Assembly (NCBI GenBank): GCA_006218025.1
Contig: VBWA01000019.1
Span: 1 to 64,000, forward strand
From: Rhodocyclaceae bacterium
GTDB taxonomy: Bacteria > Pseudomonadota > Gammaproteobacteria > Burkholderiales > Rhodocyclaceae
Direction of reading: 5' to 3'
Length of the DNA: 64,000 nt
Shown here: positions 1 to 9,513 of the stretch, piece after piece
How the letters are laid out: the number at the start of each line of letters is the position of its first letter
How positions within the stretch are numbered: position 1 is the stretch's first letter
Translations under genes and position numbers: made by a program
The notes under the pieces: generated by a model
Seen by the model: the letters and a program-made list of their open reading frames with translations, nothing else
The model's database searches: none
Told to the model about the DNA's origin: nothing

Positions 1-2
1 TT

Positions 3-1604
3 TGGTCTCAATTTCAGTTCGTCGCTGCTTTTTGTGGCGGCTTGTTCAGTGTTTCCCTAAGCAAGAATCGACTTTTGGAGCCTTCGTTCGGCGGCGGAGA
101 TTTCTTGCTGCCTGTCGTAAGCAGGTTGCTAAGAGCATGGCGGGTCGAAAAAAACAAAAAGTCTGCGCTGGATGATCTCGGCGAGGCAATCCGGGCTGTA
201 GAGCTTCACCGCGAGACGTTCAAATCCACTCATGCGGCTGTGATCGCCTTGCTAAAGCAGGAAGGCTTGACCGAGAAGACTGCGCTAGCCCTTGCTGATC
301 GCTGGCTGACACAAGGCGACTTTCTGCTGGCTCCCCTAAATGGCCAATTCGACTTCGTCGTCGGGAACCCACCCTATGTACGTCAAGAGATGATTCCTGC
401 CCCTTTGCTGGCGGAGTACCGGGGTCGATATCAAACGATGTATGACCGGGCCGACCTATATATTCCCTTCATCGAGCGGTCGCTGTCGGCACTCTCGAAG
501 GGGGGCAGCTTGGGCTTCATTTGCGCGGATCGCTGGATGAAGAATCGCTATGGTGGGCCGCTACGCAGTCTTGTGGCCGAACAGTTCCACCTGAAAATCT
601 ATGTCGATATGGTGGATACACCGGCTTTCCACTCAGATGTAATTGCTTATCCGGCCATCACCATCATCAGTCGCGAAACCCCCGGTGCGACGCGTATCGC
701 CCATCGACCTGTCATCGATCGGGCCACATTAACGAAGCTTGCCGAAGCGCTGCGCGCGAACCCCTTGCCGAAGAATGCCGGATCGGTCCGCGAACTGGCT
801 CGGGTAACCAATGGCGCAGAACCGTGGTTACTCGAGTCTTCGGATCAGATGGCGCTTATCAGGCGACTTGAGCAGCAGTTCCCGACCCTGGAAGAAGCGG
901 GCTGCATGGTAGGTATCGGTGTGGCGACCGGCGCGGACAAGGCTTTCATCAACGCCTTCGATACCCTCGATGTAGAGCCGGATCGAAAGCTGCGATTGGT
1001 GACAACTCGCGACATCCTGTCCGGCGAAGTGAAATGGCAAGGGCAAGGCGTCATCAATCCGTTTGCCGAAGCTGGCGGACTTGTCGATCTGCGGGACTAC
1101 CCACGTCTGCGCCGCTACCTGGAAGCGCGGCAGGAGATCATTGCAGGCCGCCACTGTGCGCAGAAGTCGCCGACCAACTGGTATCGCACCATTGACCGGA
1201 TCACCCCCGCCCTCGCGAAGAAGCCGAAGCTCCTGATTCCCGATATCAAGGGCGAGGCCCATATCGTTTTCGAAGATGGGAATCTGTACCCGCACCACAA
1301 CCTTTATTACGTTACGTCTGAGACGTGGGACTTGCGGGCACTGCAGGCCGTGATGCTCTCGGCGGTCACCCGCCTGTTCGTGGCGACTTACTCGACCAAG
1401 ATGCGCGGCGGCTTCCTGAGGTTCCAGGCGCAATATCTCAGACGCCTTCGCCTTCCACAGTGGCAAAGCGTTCCCGAGTCGCTACGAGTCGAGCTGATTG
1501 ACGCGGCGACGAAACGAGATATGCGGGCATGCAACCGAGCTGCATTCGAGCTGTACGGACTGAATCACGAAGAGAAATCCGGCCTTGGAGGCAATGGGGA
1601 ATAA
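3..1604 (+). CDS. PaeR7I/XhoI-type adenine-N6 DNA methyltransferase, 5' end outside window
   Basis: Modification half of a type II restriction-modification pair, expected to methylate the N6 of adenine using S-adenosylmethionine. SAM-binding motif I reads [12 protein letters not shown] just after nt 75, and catalytic motif IV reads NPPY at nt 366-377. The frame is open to the left edge, so the TTG at 42 is probably not the true start and the N-terminus lies upstream. The gene abuts the next reading frame with no gap (stop 1602-1604, ATG 1605), the usual methylase-endonuclease arrangement. The partner is recognisably PaeR7I-like, so the predicted target is CTCGAG; that is inferred from the partner, not from this protein. 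Base composition is visibly less GC-rich than the genes from 2.4 kb on, suggesting transfer. Confidence 0.85.
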   Translation, partial: WSQFQFVAAFCGGLFSVSLSKNRLLEPSFGGGDFLLPVVSRLLRAWRVEKNKKSALDDLGEAIRAVELHRETFKSTHAAVIALLKQEGLTEKTALALADRWLTQGDFLLAPLNGQFDFVVGNPPYVRQEMIPAPLLAEYRGRYQTMYDRADLYIPFIERSLSALSKGGSLGFICADRWMKNRYGGPLRSLVAEQFHLKIYVDMVDTPAFHSDVIAYPAITIISRETPGATRIAHRPVIDRATLTKLAEALRANPLPKNAGSVRELARVTNGAEPWLLESSDQMALIRRLEQQFPTLEEAGCMVGIGVATGADKAFINAFDTLDVEPDRKLRLVTTRDILSGEVKWQGQGVINPFAEAGGLVDLRDYPRLRRYLEARQEIIAGRHCAQKSPTNWYRTIDRITPALAKKPKLLIPDIKGEAHIVFEDGNLYPHHNLYYVTSETWDLRALQAVMLSAVTRLFVATYSTKMRGGFLRFQAQYLRRLRLPQWQSVPESLRVELIDAATKRDMRACNRAAFELYGLNHEEKSGLGGNGE

Positions 1605-2345
1605 ATGGCGCTTGATCTTGTCGATTACGAACAAAAGGCCCGCAAGGCCGTAAAGGCTTTCTGGAAAAAGCGGAAGGCAGCCACACAAAAGCAGATCGAA
1701 TCAGGCAAAGCTGACCAGGGCGAGCGGGCTGGCGTCACCAGCGGCAAGAACATGGACGGCTTCGTTGCCCTGGTGGTTGATATCGTGCGAGCCAACGGAT
1801 TGGCCCATGCGCAGATCCATCAGAAGCGAGCGGTGCTGACTTTGCCGGGTTACTTCAGACCGACCAAGCTCTGGGATCTCCTGGTCATCCACAAGGGCGA
1901 CCTGATCGCTGCCATTGAGCTGAAGAGCCAGGTAGGCCCGTCATTTGGCAACAACTTCAACAACCGTACCGAAGAAGCCATAGGTACCGCGCACGATCTT
2001 TGAACGGCCTACCGTGAAGAAGCGTTCGGCAAGCAGCCGCGTCCTTTTGTCGGCTGGCTGATGATGGTCGAGGATGCTCCCAAGTCCAGGTCGCCGGTCA
2101 AGGACACGTCACCACATTTTCCGGTTTTTCCTGAATTCAAGAATGCGTCTTACCTCGAACGATACGACCTGCTGTGCCAGAAACTTGTGCAGGAACAGCT
2201 TTACACGACTGCTGGCCTCATCACGTCGAAGCGTAGTGCCGCCTCGAATGGCGAATTTTCGGAAATGTCTGCGATGACGGGTCTCAAGACATTTGTCGCC
2301 GCGCTGGCGGGCCACGTTGCCGCAGAGGCCGCGCGGCTTGGGTGA
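1605..2345 (+). pseudogene. PaeR7I/XhoI-family restriction endonuclease interrupted by an in-frame stop
   Basis: The full frame from ATG 1605 to the TGA before 2346 would encode 246 residues, the length I recall for PaeR7I, but it is cut by TGA at 2001-2003. Both halves (132 codons, then a continuation running through the later ATG at 2061) are in the same frame, so this is a nonsense change and not a frameshift. The residues across the break read HDL[13 protein letters not shown]. PaeR7I relatives carry a tryptophan there, so TGG to TGA is the simplest explanation. The first half keeps the acidic stretch [18 protein letters not shown], which resembles a PD-(D/E)xK nuclease core. Loss of the nuclease with an intact methylase would leave an orphan methyltransferase. 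A sequencing error at one base is the alternative. Confidence 0.85.
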
Positions 2346-2378
2346 GATGCATCAGTAGACTCGCTGCAGCGAATCTGC

Positions 2379-5300
2379 TCAGTGAAAATCCCGGCTCGAC
2401 GTCACCAGCCGGCCGAGCAGTTCGCTGTGGTCGAACAGGCGCCTGGCGATCAGGTGCACCACGGCATGCTCGCCCTCGCCTTCGCGCTGCAAAGTCCCGG
2501 CCACGCCCAGCAGGCGGCTGCCCAGCAGAAGTCGGCGCTGGCGGGACGCCAAATCATTGAACACCACGACGTTGGCGAAGCCGGTTTCGTCTTCCAGCGT
2601 GACGAAGATGACGCCGCTGGCAGTGCCCGGCCGCTGGCGGCAGGTGACGATGCCGGCGCAGCGCACCAGCGCATTGTTGCCGCTCGTGCGCAGGGCGCCG
2701 GCAGGCAGGTAGCGCTTCGCCGCCAGCGCGGTGCGCAGCAGCGCCAGCGGATGGCGGCCGAGCGTGAGGCCGAGGCTGCGGTAATCGGCGGCGATGTCTT
2801 CGCCCTCGCGCGGCGCGGGAAAATCCACGAGCTCTTCGCGCAGCGCGACGCCGGCGAACAGATCGCGTTGCAGCGGCACCGCAGCGGCCGTCCATGCCGC
2901 CTGGCGCCGATGCCCGGCCAGATGCGCCAGTGCGCCGGCGGCGGCCAGTGCATCGAGATCGGCGCGGGCAAGGTCCGCGCGCTTCGCCAGATCGGCGAGG
3001 TCGGCAAAGGGTGCCTGCCTGCGCGTGGCGACAATGCGCATCCCCGCCGCCGCGGCGAAGTTGCGCACCTGCTGCAGGCCGAGGCGCACGCAAGAAAGTC
3101 CCTTGCCTTCGAGCATGCTCTCCCAATCGCTCAGCATGACATCCACCGGCAGCACTTCGACGCCGTGACGGCGCGCATCCTGCACCAGTTGCGAGGCGGA
3201 ATAGAAACCCATCGGCTGCGAGTTCAGCAGCCCGAGCAGGAAGGCTGCCGGCTCGTGGCGCTTGAGCCAGGCCGAGACATAGGCCAGCAGCGCAAAACTC
3301 GCCGCATGCGATTCGGGAAAGCCGTAGTCGCCGAAGCCCTTGATTTGGGCGTACAGCGCCTCGGCGAATTCGTCGGCATAGCCGCGCTCACGCATGCCGT
3401 CGAGCAACTTCTCGCGGAAAGGCTCCAGCCCGCCTCTCTTTTTCCACGCCGCCATGGCGCGACGCAGCTGATCGGCTTCGCCGGGCGTGAAACCGGCGGC
3501 GACGATGGCGATCTGCATCGCCTGTTCCTGGAAGATCGGTATGCCCAGGGTGCGCTCGAGCACGCTGCGCACCGCATCCGAGGGGTAGTCCACCGGCTCG
3601 ATGCCCTGCCGCCGCCTGAGATACGGATGCACCATGTTGCCCTGGATCGGCCCGGGGCGCACCAGCGCCACCTCGATCACCAGGTCGTAGAAGCAGACGG
3701 GCCGCAGGCGCGGCAGCATGGCCATCTGCGCGCGCGATTCGATCTGGAACACGCCGACCGTGTCGGCGCGCGAGATCATGGCGTAGGTAGCGGCATCCTC
3801 GGCCGGCACGTCGGTCAGCGCAAAGGGCCTGTCGTGCCGCCGCGCTACCGCCTCCAGCATGCGGCGTATCGCGGAGAGCATGCCCAGCGCCAGCACATCG
3901 ACTTTCATCAGGCCCAGCGCGTCGATGTCGTCCTTGTCCCACTGGATCACGGTGCGCTCGGGCATCGCGGCGTTTTCCACCGGCACCAGGCGGTCGAGCC
4001 GCGAGCGCGCGATGACGAAGCCGCCGACGTGCTGCGACAGGTGGCGCGGAAAACCGATCAGCATTTGTGCAATCGCCAGCCAGCGCTGCACGCCCGGGCT
4101 GGCCGGGTCGAGCCCGGCTTCGGCAAAGCGCTGCGGCAACTCGTCGCGCTTGTCCCACCAAGCCAGGTTGCCGGCGAGGTGGTCGATGGCTTCCAGCGCA
4201 AAGCCCAGCGCGCGCCCGGCATCGCGCAGCGCGCTGCGAGTGCGATAGCTGATCACCGTCGCCGCCAGCGCCGCACGTTCGCGGCCGTACTTGGCGTAGA
4301 TGTACTGGATGACTTCCTCGCGCCGCTGGTGCTCGAAGTCGACGTCGATGTCCGGCGGCTCGTTGCGTTCTTTTGAAACAAAGCGCTCGAACAGCATTGA
4401 GGCGCGTACCGGGTCGACCTCGGTAATGCCGATGGCGTAGCATACCGCCGAGTTCGCCGCCGAGCCGCGCCCCTGGCACAGGATGCCCTGCCCGCGTGCC
4501 CAGGCGACGATGTCGTGCACCGTGAGGAAATACGGCGCATAGGCCATCTCCGCGATCAGCCGCAGTTCGTGCTCGACCTGGGCCAGCACCTTGTCCGGCA
4601 CGCCGGCCGGATAGCGTTTCGAGAGACCTTCTGCGGTCAGGCGCCGCAGCCAGGAATCCGGCGTTTCGCCCGCCGGCACCACCTCGTCGGGATATTCATA
4701 GCGCAGCTCGTCGAAGGAAAAACTGCAGCGCGCGGCAATCGTCACGGTCTCGGCCAGCAACTCGGGCGGATACAGGCGCGCCAGCGCGAGGCGCGAGCGC
4801 AGATGACGTTCGCCATTGGCGAACAGCGCCTCGCCTGCCGCCGCCACCGTTGTGTTGAGGCGCAAGGCGGCCAGCACATCCTGCAAGGGCCGCCGCGAAC
4901 GCGCATGCATATGCACGTCGCCCGCGGCGACCAGCGGCAGATGCGTGGTCGCCGCGAGTTCGCGCAGTTGTGCGAGGCGCGCATGGTCGTCGGGACGCAA
5001 ATGCCGCTCGAAGGCAATCCAGGCGCGGCCGGCGAAGTGTGCGGCCAGCCAACACGCATCGGCGTCCCGAGTCGCCGTCTCGCCAACGCCGACTGTTGAA
5101 GGAACCCACAGCGCCAGGCAATCCGGCACGCCGCCGCCATCCCAGCCGGCAAGGTCGTTGCGCGTCAAATGATAGGCACCCTTCTCCGCCCGTCTGCGGC
5201 CCAGCGTCACCAGCGCCGAGAGATTGCCGTAGCCGGCGCGGTTCTGCGCCAGCAGCACCAGCTTCATGCCGCAGGCGAGACGCAGTTCGGTGCCGTGGAT

Positions 5301-5495
5301 CAGTTGCAGCGCCGTGCCGCGCGCCGCCAGATGCGCGCGCACGCTGCCGGCGAAGCTGCATTCGTCGGTGACCGCCAGCGACGTGTAGCCGAGCCCCACG
5401 GCCCGCGCCACCAGTTCCTCGGCGTGCGAGGCGCCGCGCAGGAAGCTGAAGTTGGAAATGCAGTGGAGTTCGGCGTAGGCCGGCAGGGAGGACAT
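2379..5495 (-). CDS. dnaE2: Error-prone DNA polymerase DnaE2
   Basis: C-family replicative-type polymerase used for damage-induced mutagenic translesion synthesis, working with ImuA and ImuB. The 1038-residue protein has the usual length. The N-terminal PHP domain begins AYAELHCISNFSFLRGASHAEELV, the palm shows the acidic motif PPDIDVDFEHQRREEV, and an OB-fold region near the C-terminus reads CAGIVTCRQRPGTASGVIFVTLEDE. The ATG at 5495 matches the family N-terminus. The gene is separated from imuAB by two opposite-strand genes. A LexA-like site lies about 190 bases upstream (5683-5698). Copies of the dispersed 23-base repeat occur in frame at 5072-5097 and 2529-2550; the second coincides with a natural RQRR motif. 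Confidence 0.95.
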   Translation of the reverse strand: MSSLPAYAELHCISNFSFLRGASHAEELVARAVGLGYTSLAVTDECSFAGSVRAHLAARGTALQLIHGTELRLACGMKLVLLAQNRAGYGNLSALVTLGRRRAEKGAYHLTRNDLAGWDGGGVPDCLALWVPSTVGVGETATRDADACWLAAHFAGRAWIAFERHLRPDDHARLAQLRELAATTHLPLVAAGDVHMHARSRRPLQDVLAALRLNTTVAAAGEALFANGERHLRSRLALARLYPPELLAETVTIAARCSFSFDELRYEYPDEVVPAGETPDSWLRRLTAEGLSKRYPAGVPDKVLAQVEHELRLIAEMAYAPYFLTVHDIVAWARGQGILCQGRGSAANSAVCYAIGITEVDPVRASMLFERFVSKERNEPPDIDVDFEHQRREEVIQYIYAKYGRERAALAATVISYRTRSALRDAGRALGFALEAIDHLAGNLAWWDKRDELPQRFAEAGLDPASPGVQRWLAIAQMLIGFPRHLSQHVGGFVIARSRLDRLVPVENAAMPERTVIQWDKDDIDALGLMKVDVLALGMLSAIRRMLEAVARRHDRPFALTDVPAEDAATYAMISRADTVGVFQIESRAQMAMLPRLRPVCFYDLVIEVALVRPGPIQGNMVHPYLRRRQGIEPVDYPSDAVRSVLERTLGIPIFQEQAMQIAIVAAGFTPGEADQLRRAMAAWKKRGGLEPFREKLLDGMRERGYADEFAEALYAQIKGFGDYGFPESHAASFALLAYVSAWLKRHEPAAFLLGLLNSQPMGFYSASQLVQDARRHGVEVLPVDVMLSDWESMLEGKGLSCVRLGLQQVRNFAAAAGMRIVATRRQAPFADLADLAKRADLARADLDALAAAGALAHLAGHRRQAAWTAAAVPLQRDLFAGVALREELVDFPAPREGEDIAADYRSLGLTLGRHPLALLRTALAAKRYLPAGALRTSGNNALVRCAGIVTCRQRPGTASGVIFVTLEDETGFANVVVFNDLASRQRRLLLGSRLLGVAGTLQREGEGEHAVVHLIARRLFDHSELLGRLVTSSRDFH
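2529..2550 (+). repeat. Dispersed 23-base repeat, copy A (weak)
   Basis: AAGTCGGCGCTGGCGGGACG then CC. Left 14-base core exact, right block degraded. Inside dnaE2, where it encodes part of a family-like RQRR stretch, so convergence by chance is possible. Confidence 0.4.
5072..5097 (-). repeat. Dispersed 23-base repeat, copy B
   Basis: Minus strand AGTCGGCGTTGGCG, AG, ACGGCGA: one mismatch in the core. In frame in dnaE2, reading TVGVGETAT in a variable PHP-domain loop. Confidence 0.8.
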
Positions 5496-5531
5496 GGCGA
5501 AGAGCCTATTTCAGTAGGAATCATGCCCCGC

Positions 5532-5631
5532 GCCGCCGGGCGTTGGGATGCGATGCGAGGCGGAGGGAGTGCGGCAGGGTACATCCCTGCAAGCGACCGA
5601 CAACGTGGCAGCGCGCCCAACGCCCGGCGGC
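5532..5631. repeat. 16-base perfect inverted repeats enclosing a smaller hairpin, upstream of dnaE2
   Basis: In the 281-base gap between dnaE2 and the next gene, GCCGCCGGGCGTTGGG (5532-5547) is matched exactly by its reverse complement at 5616-5631. Between them is GCAGGG-5 bases-CCCTGC (5574-5590). No reading frame is supported here. It could be a small palindromic repeat element or an RNA structure in the dnaE2 leader. Confidence 0.6.
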
Positions 5632-5682
5632 CCTTCGGGTTGAGACCAGGATCGGCGTCTGCGGCGTTGCAGCGCTTGCCAA

Positions 5683-5698
5683 TGGTATTTTTATACAG
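5683..5698 (-). promoter_or_regulatory. Possible LexA box of dnaE2
   Basis: On the minus strand the sequence CTGTATAAAAATACCA matches 12 of 16 positions of the Escherichia coli LexA consensus, with the left CTGT half intact and the right ACAG half degraded. It lies about 190 bases upstream of the dnaE2 start and points toward it. dnaE2 is LexA-controlled in many proteobacteria, so the site is plausible but weak. Confidence 0.35.
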
Positions 5699-5776
5699 TC
5701 TAGCGCAAACTCGAATATCTTGCGGGCAACAGGCATACTTGCGCCTGATCAATCCGCCCCACGGCGCAGTCCCTCC

Positions 5777-6388
5777 ATGAAAACCAACAAGAGCATTGCC
5801 TTCTTCGACCGCCAGTTCCAGCAACAGGCCCACGATCAGGACTTCACGCTCAATCCCTTCGAGCTGGTCGCCCTGCCGCATCTCAGCGGGCGCGTGCTCG
5901 ACTTCGGCTGCGGCATGGGCAATCTTGCGGTTGCCGCCGCGCAGCGCGGCTGCTTCGTGGTGGCGATGGATGCCAGCCGCTCCGCCGTCAGCCACCTGCG
6001 GCAGCGCGCCCTTGCCGAAGCCCTGCCGATCGAAGCGATCGAAGCCGACTTGCGCAATCACGCGGGCACCGAAGACTTCGATTGCGTGGTCTCCATCGGG
6101 CTCCTGATGTTCTTCGACTGCCCGACGGCCCATCGCGTGCTGTCGATGCTGCAGGCGCACGTGCGTCCGGGCGGCATTGCAGTGATCAATGTCCTCGTCG
6201 AAGGCACCACCTACCTCGACATGTTCGAGCCCGGCCATTACTGCCTGTTCCCCCGGAACGAGATGGCAAGCCGCTTCGCCGGCTGGGAGATCATGCATTC
6301 CGAATTCCGCGATTTCGAGGCGCCGGGCCGGCGCATCAAGTCCTTCGCCACCCTCATCGCCCGCAAGCCCGAACGCCAGAAAACGTAG
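5777..6388 (+). CDS. Class I SAM-dependent methyltransferase, TehB-like
   Basis: Small soluble methyltransferase of 203 residues. The ATG at 5777 (MKTNKSIAFFDRQF) is chosen because the protein fold begins shortly after it; the frame is open upstream but that stretch is unlike a protein start. Motif I reads VLDFGCGMGNLAVAAA, the acidic end of strand 2 is VVAMDAS, and motif II-like sequence FDCVVSIGLLMFF follows. The substrate cannot be told from sequence; the closest style is the tellurite-resistance TehB/UbiE-like group. It stands alone on the plus strand with fadD 117 bases downstream, and together these two genes interrupt the lexA-imuA-imuB-dnaE2 block. Confidence 0.8.
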   Translation: MKTNKSIAFFDRQFQQQAHDQDFTLNPFELVALPHLSGRVLDFGCGMGNLAVAAAQRGCFVVAMDASRSAVSHLRQRALAEALPIEAIEADLRNHAGTEDFDCVVSIGLLMFFDCPTAHRVLSMLQAHVRPGGIAVINVLVEGTTYLDMFEPGHYCLFPRNEMASRFAGWEIMHSEFRDFEAPGRRIKSFATLIARKPERQKT

Positions 6389-6505
6389 CGCGCCCGGACT
6401 TGCGGAATCCCGGCGCTTGGTTCAATCTTGACGATCCACCGGTGGTGCCCGGTTTTGCCGCTGGCCCTGGCAGGTATCTGCGCCAGACTGGAACAGGAGG
6501 AGTTC

Positions 6506-8194
6506 ATGGTGAACAGAATCTGGCTCGACAACTATCCCGAAGGGATGCCGCCCGAGATCGACGCCGATCGCTACAAGTCGATCCCGGACCTGTTCGAAAA
6601 GATCGCCATCAAGTTCGCCAACAGGCCGGCCTGCCACAACCTCGGCCGCACCATCAGTTATGCGGAACTGGACCGGTTGTCGCGCAATTTTGCTGCCTTC
6701 CTGCAGGGACTGCCGGGCATGGTGAAGGGCGATCGCGTCGCCATCATGTCGCCGAACCTGCTGCAATACCCGGTGGCGCTGTTCGGCATCCTGCGCGCCG
6801 GCTTCATCGTGGTAAACGTCAATCCGCTCTACACGCCGCGCGAGCTGGAGCACCAGCTGAAGGACTCCGGCGCCAAGGCCATCGTCATTGTCGAGAACTT
6901 CGCCGGCATCCTGCAGCAAGTGCTCGGGAACACGCCGGTCGAGCATGTGATCACCACGCAGATCGGCGACATGCTGCCCTTGCCGAAACGCTGGATCGTC
7001 AATTTCGTCATCAAGAACGTGAAGAAGATGGTGCCGGCCTGGCGCATCGACGGTACCGTCGGCTTCAACGAGGCACTCGCGCGCGGTGCGGCGGGGTCGT
7101 TCGAGCCGGTCGAGCTGATGCGCGAGGACGTCGCCTTCCTGCAGTACACCGGCGGCACCACCGGCGTCTCGAAGGGCGCCATGCTCACCCACCGCAACAT
7201 TCTGGCCAACGTGGAGCAGACGGGCATCTGGGTTTCGGCGAGCTTCAAGGAAGGCACCGAAATCGCCATCGCGCCCTTGCCGATGTATCACATCTTCTGC
7301 CTGACCTCGACGCTGTCGTTCATGAAGTGGGGCAGCCTGATCGTGCTCATCACGAATCCGCGCGACTTGCCGGCGCTGCTGAAGGAACTCGGGCAGTGGA
7401 AATTCAGCGTCATGACCGGCGTCAATACGCTGTTCAATGGCCTGCTGAATACGCCGGGGTTCGACCGGCTCGACTTCTCCGCGCTCAAGGTCGCGGTCGG
7501 CGGCGGCGCAGCCGTGCAGGAATCGGTGGCCCGGCGCTGGCAGCAGGCGACCGGACACTACATCACCGAAGCCTACGGCCTGACCGAGGCCTCGCCCGGC
7601 GTTTGCGCCAATCCGCTGGAGACGCCCTGGACCGGCAACATCGGCTTCCCCTTCCCTTCCACCGACGTGTCGATCCGCGATGGCAACTTCAACGAGTTGC
7701 CGGTATGGGCCGGCGAGGGTGATATCGAGAAGTTCACCGGCGAGTTGTGCGTGCGCGGCCCGCAGGTGATGAAAGGCTACTGGAACAATCCTGGGGAAAC
7801 CGCCAAGGTCATGCAGGACGGCTGGCTGAAGACGGGCGACGTCGGACATCTGGATGCCAGGGGATGCGTCACGATCACCGACCGCAAGAAGGACATGATC
7901 CTGGTGTCCGGCTTCAACGTCTATCCGAACGAGATCGAGGGCGTGGTAGCGACGCATCCGGGCGTGCTCGAATGCGGGGCGGTGGGTGTGCCCGACGACA
8001 AATCGGGCGAAGCGGTGAAAGTGGTGATCGTAAGGAAAGACGCGAACCTGACGAAGGAAGCCGTGATCGAGCACTGCAAGACCCACCTCACCGGCTACAA
8101 GCGGCCGCGCCACGTCGAGTTCCGCGACGTCCTGCCGAAGTCGCCGATCGGCAAGGTCCTGCGGCGCGAGCTGCGCGACGAGGAGAAGGAGTAG
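6506..8194 (+). CDS. fadD: Long-chain fatty acid-CoA ligase
   Basis: Activates free fatty acids to acyl-CoA through an acyl-adenylate, feeding beta-oxidation or lipid synthesis. The 562-residue protein follows E. coli FadD along its whole length: N-terminus RIWLDNYPEGMPPEIDADRY, nucleotide-binding loop YTGGTTGVSKGAML, then ITGVNTLFN-like and YGLTEASPG segments, the fatty-acid signature DRKKDMILVSGFNVYPNEIE, and catalytic lysine region PKSPIGKVLRREL. Start ATG 6506 has a strong ribosome site AGGAGGAG just upstream. It ends 18 bases before the converging imuB gene. Confidence 0.95.
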   Translation: MVNRIWLDNYPEGMPPEIDADRYKSIPDLFEKIAIKFANRPACHNLGRTISYAELDRLSRNFAAFLQGLPGMVKGDRVAIMSPNLLQYPVALFGILRAGFIVVNVNPLYTPRELEHQLKDSGAKAIVIVENFAGILQQVLGNTPVEHVITTQIGDMLPLPKRWIVNFVIKNVKKMVPAWRIDGTVGFNEALARGAAGSFEPVELMREDVAFLQYTGGTTGVSKGAMLTHRNILANVEQTGIWVSASFKEGTEIAIAPLPMYHIFCLTSTLSFMKWGSLIVLITNPRDLPALLKELGQWKFSVMTGVNTLFNGLLNTPGFDRLDFSALKVAVGGGAAVQESVARRWQQATGHYITEAYGLTEASPGVCANPLETPWTGNIGFPFPSTDVSIRDGNFNELPVWAGEGDIEKFTGELCVRGPQVMKGYWNNPGETAKVMQDGWLKTGDVGHLDARGCVTITDRKKDMILVSGFNVYPNEIEGVVATHPGVLECGAVGVPDDKSGEAVKVVIVRKDANLTKEAVIEHCKTHLTGYKRPRHVEFRDVLPKSPIGKVLRRELRDEEKE

Positions 8195-8211
8195 CCGCGG
8201 CCCGTCCGCTC

Positions 8212-9513
8212 TCAGGCAAACCAGCCGTGCAGGAACCATCCGCCCGGCGGACGCGGGTCGCGGAAAATCCACAGCCAGCGCTGCCCGCTGTCGACGGCGA
8301 TGAAGTAATCGCGGCGCGCATCGCCGCCGTCCCACCAGCCTGATTCGATGCGCTCCGGCCCGGCGAGCAGCGCCAGCGGGCCGGCCCGCTGCGGGCGGCC
8401 ATGCAACTCGCGCAAGGCTTCGGGCGGCTCCACCAGCCATAGCGGGCGCGGCGGAACCGAAGGCAGCGACGCCTTGAGGGTCGGCTTTTCGGAGCCGGGC
8501 CGGCTCGCCAGCTCGGGACGATGATCGGCATGACAGGCCAGCCCCTGCACGGCCTGCGGCCCCAAGCGGGCGGCAAGGCGATCCATGAGTTCGGCCAGCG
8601 CCTCGCGCCGCTGTCCGCCACCGTCGAACAGGGCATGGCTGCGATCCTCGCGCGCCTCCGCTTCGCGCGCGCAAAGGCGCAGCGCCAGCGCCGGTGCGGA
8701 CAGGGTCAGCGCATCCAGCCGCTCCTTGAGCACGCGCTCGATGCGCGAGGCGCTGTGCACCGGTGCGCTGAAGGCGAGCGGCACCGCGGTAATCACGCCA
8801 TGGCCGTGATCGATCAGGCATTCGATCGCGCGCACCGCCGCGTTCCTCGCCGCCAGCCAGCCGGCCAGCGCCGCAATCAGGCGGCGCGCGGCGAACAGCA
8901 GCACCGGCGCGGCCTCCACCGGCGCCGGCAGTTCCAGCCCCTGCTCGAAGCGTTCGGGAAAAACGAAGCAGGTTTGCGGATCGGCAATCTCGCCCAGGGC
9001 GCGCGCCAGGTCGATGACGAATGGCTTGCCGAGGCGCGCGCCGAGGCTCGCGCGCGGCAGGGCCAGCACGTCGCCGAGGCGGCGCAGGCCGAAGCCTTCG
9101 ATGCGCCGCGCCAATGGCGGCGCCAGTTCCAGCGCGGCTATCGGCACCGCCGCGAGGGCGGCACGCGTGGCCGGCAGATCGGGACAGACAGCATCGGTGC
9201 CGGCCCGCGCCAGCCACAGCGCAGCCAGCGGCGTGGCGGCCACCGCCAGTTGCGCGGGGAGATCCATCGCGACGAGATCCTCGCGCACCAGTTGCAGCAG
9301 CCGCGGCAGGCCGCCGAACAGGCGCAGGCTGCCAGAAATTTCGAGGCGCAGCGCATCCGGCGCGAGATTGACGTGCGGCGTGAAGCGGCCGGCCCAGCAG
9401 GCGAATGCCGGATCGGGAAATGCCGTGGACCGGACGACGGAAGCTTCAGGCAGCGACGCGGCTTCGTCGTCGGATGTCGGTCGTGTCGGGCAATACAGCG
9501 CCAGCCACAGCAT
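8212..9513 (-). CDS. imuB: ImuB, Y-family polymerase-like mutasome hub
   Basis: ImuB is a catalytically inactive Y-family relative that bridges DnaE2, ImuA and the beta clamp during mutagenic repair. The 433-residue protein has the family signature LEISGSLRLFGG, a little-finger region RIERVLKERLDAL, and the C-terminal WWDGGDARRDYFIA. From MLWLALYCP it reaches WAGRFTPHV after only about 35 residues, whereas relatives have roughly 80-90 there, so part of the palm seems deleted. An in-frame TTG at 9531 is an alternative start. The gene overlaps imuA by 68 bases. The shortened N-terminus may mean altered function. Confidence 0.88.
   Translation of the reverse strand: MLWLALYCPTRPTSDDEAASLPEASVVRSTAFPDPAFACWAGRFTPHVNLAPDALRLEISGSLRLFGGLPRLLQLVREDLVAMDLPAQLAVAATPLAALWLARAGTDAVCPDLPATRAALAAVPIAALELAPPLARRIEGFGLRRLGDVLALPRASLGARLGKPFVIDLARALGEIADPQTCFVFPERFEQGLELPAPVEAAPVLLFAARRLIAALAGWLAARNAAVRAIECLIDHGHGVITAVPLAFSAPVHSASRIERVLKERLDALTLSAPALALRLCAREAEAREDRSHALFDGGGQRREALAELMDRLAARLGPQAVQGLACHADHRPELASRPGSEKPTLKASLPSVPPRPLWLVEPPEALRELHGRPQRAGPLALLAGPERIESGWWDGGDARRDYFIAVDSGQRWLWIFRDPRPPGGWFLHGWFA

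Noticed and set aside
2382-4376. Long open frame antisense to dnaE2 (664 codons)
   Set aside because: Composition is Arg/Gln/His-rich, typical of the antisense of a GC-rich gene, and dnaE2 on the other strand is unmistakable.
6422-9217. 931-codon open frame antisense to fadD and through imuB
   Set aside because: It crosses two well-recognised genes and has no domain; shadow of high GC content.
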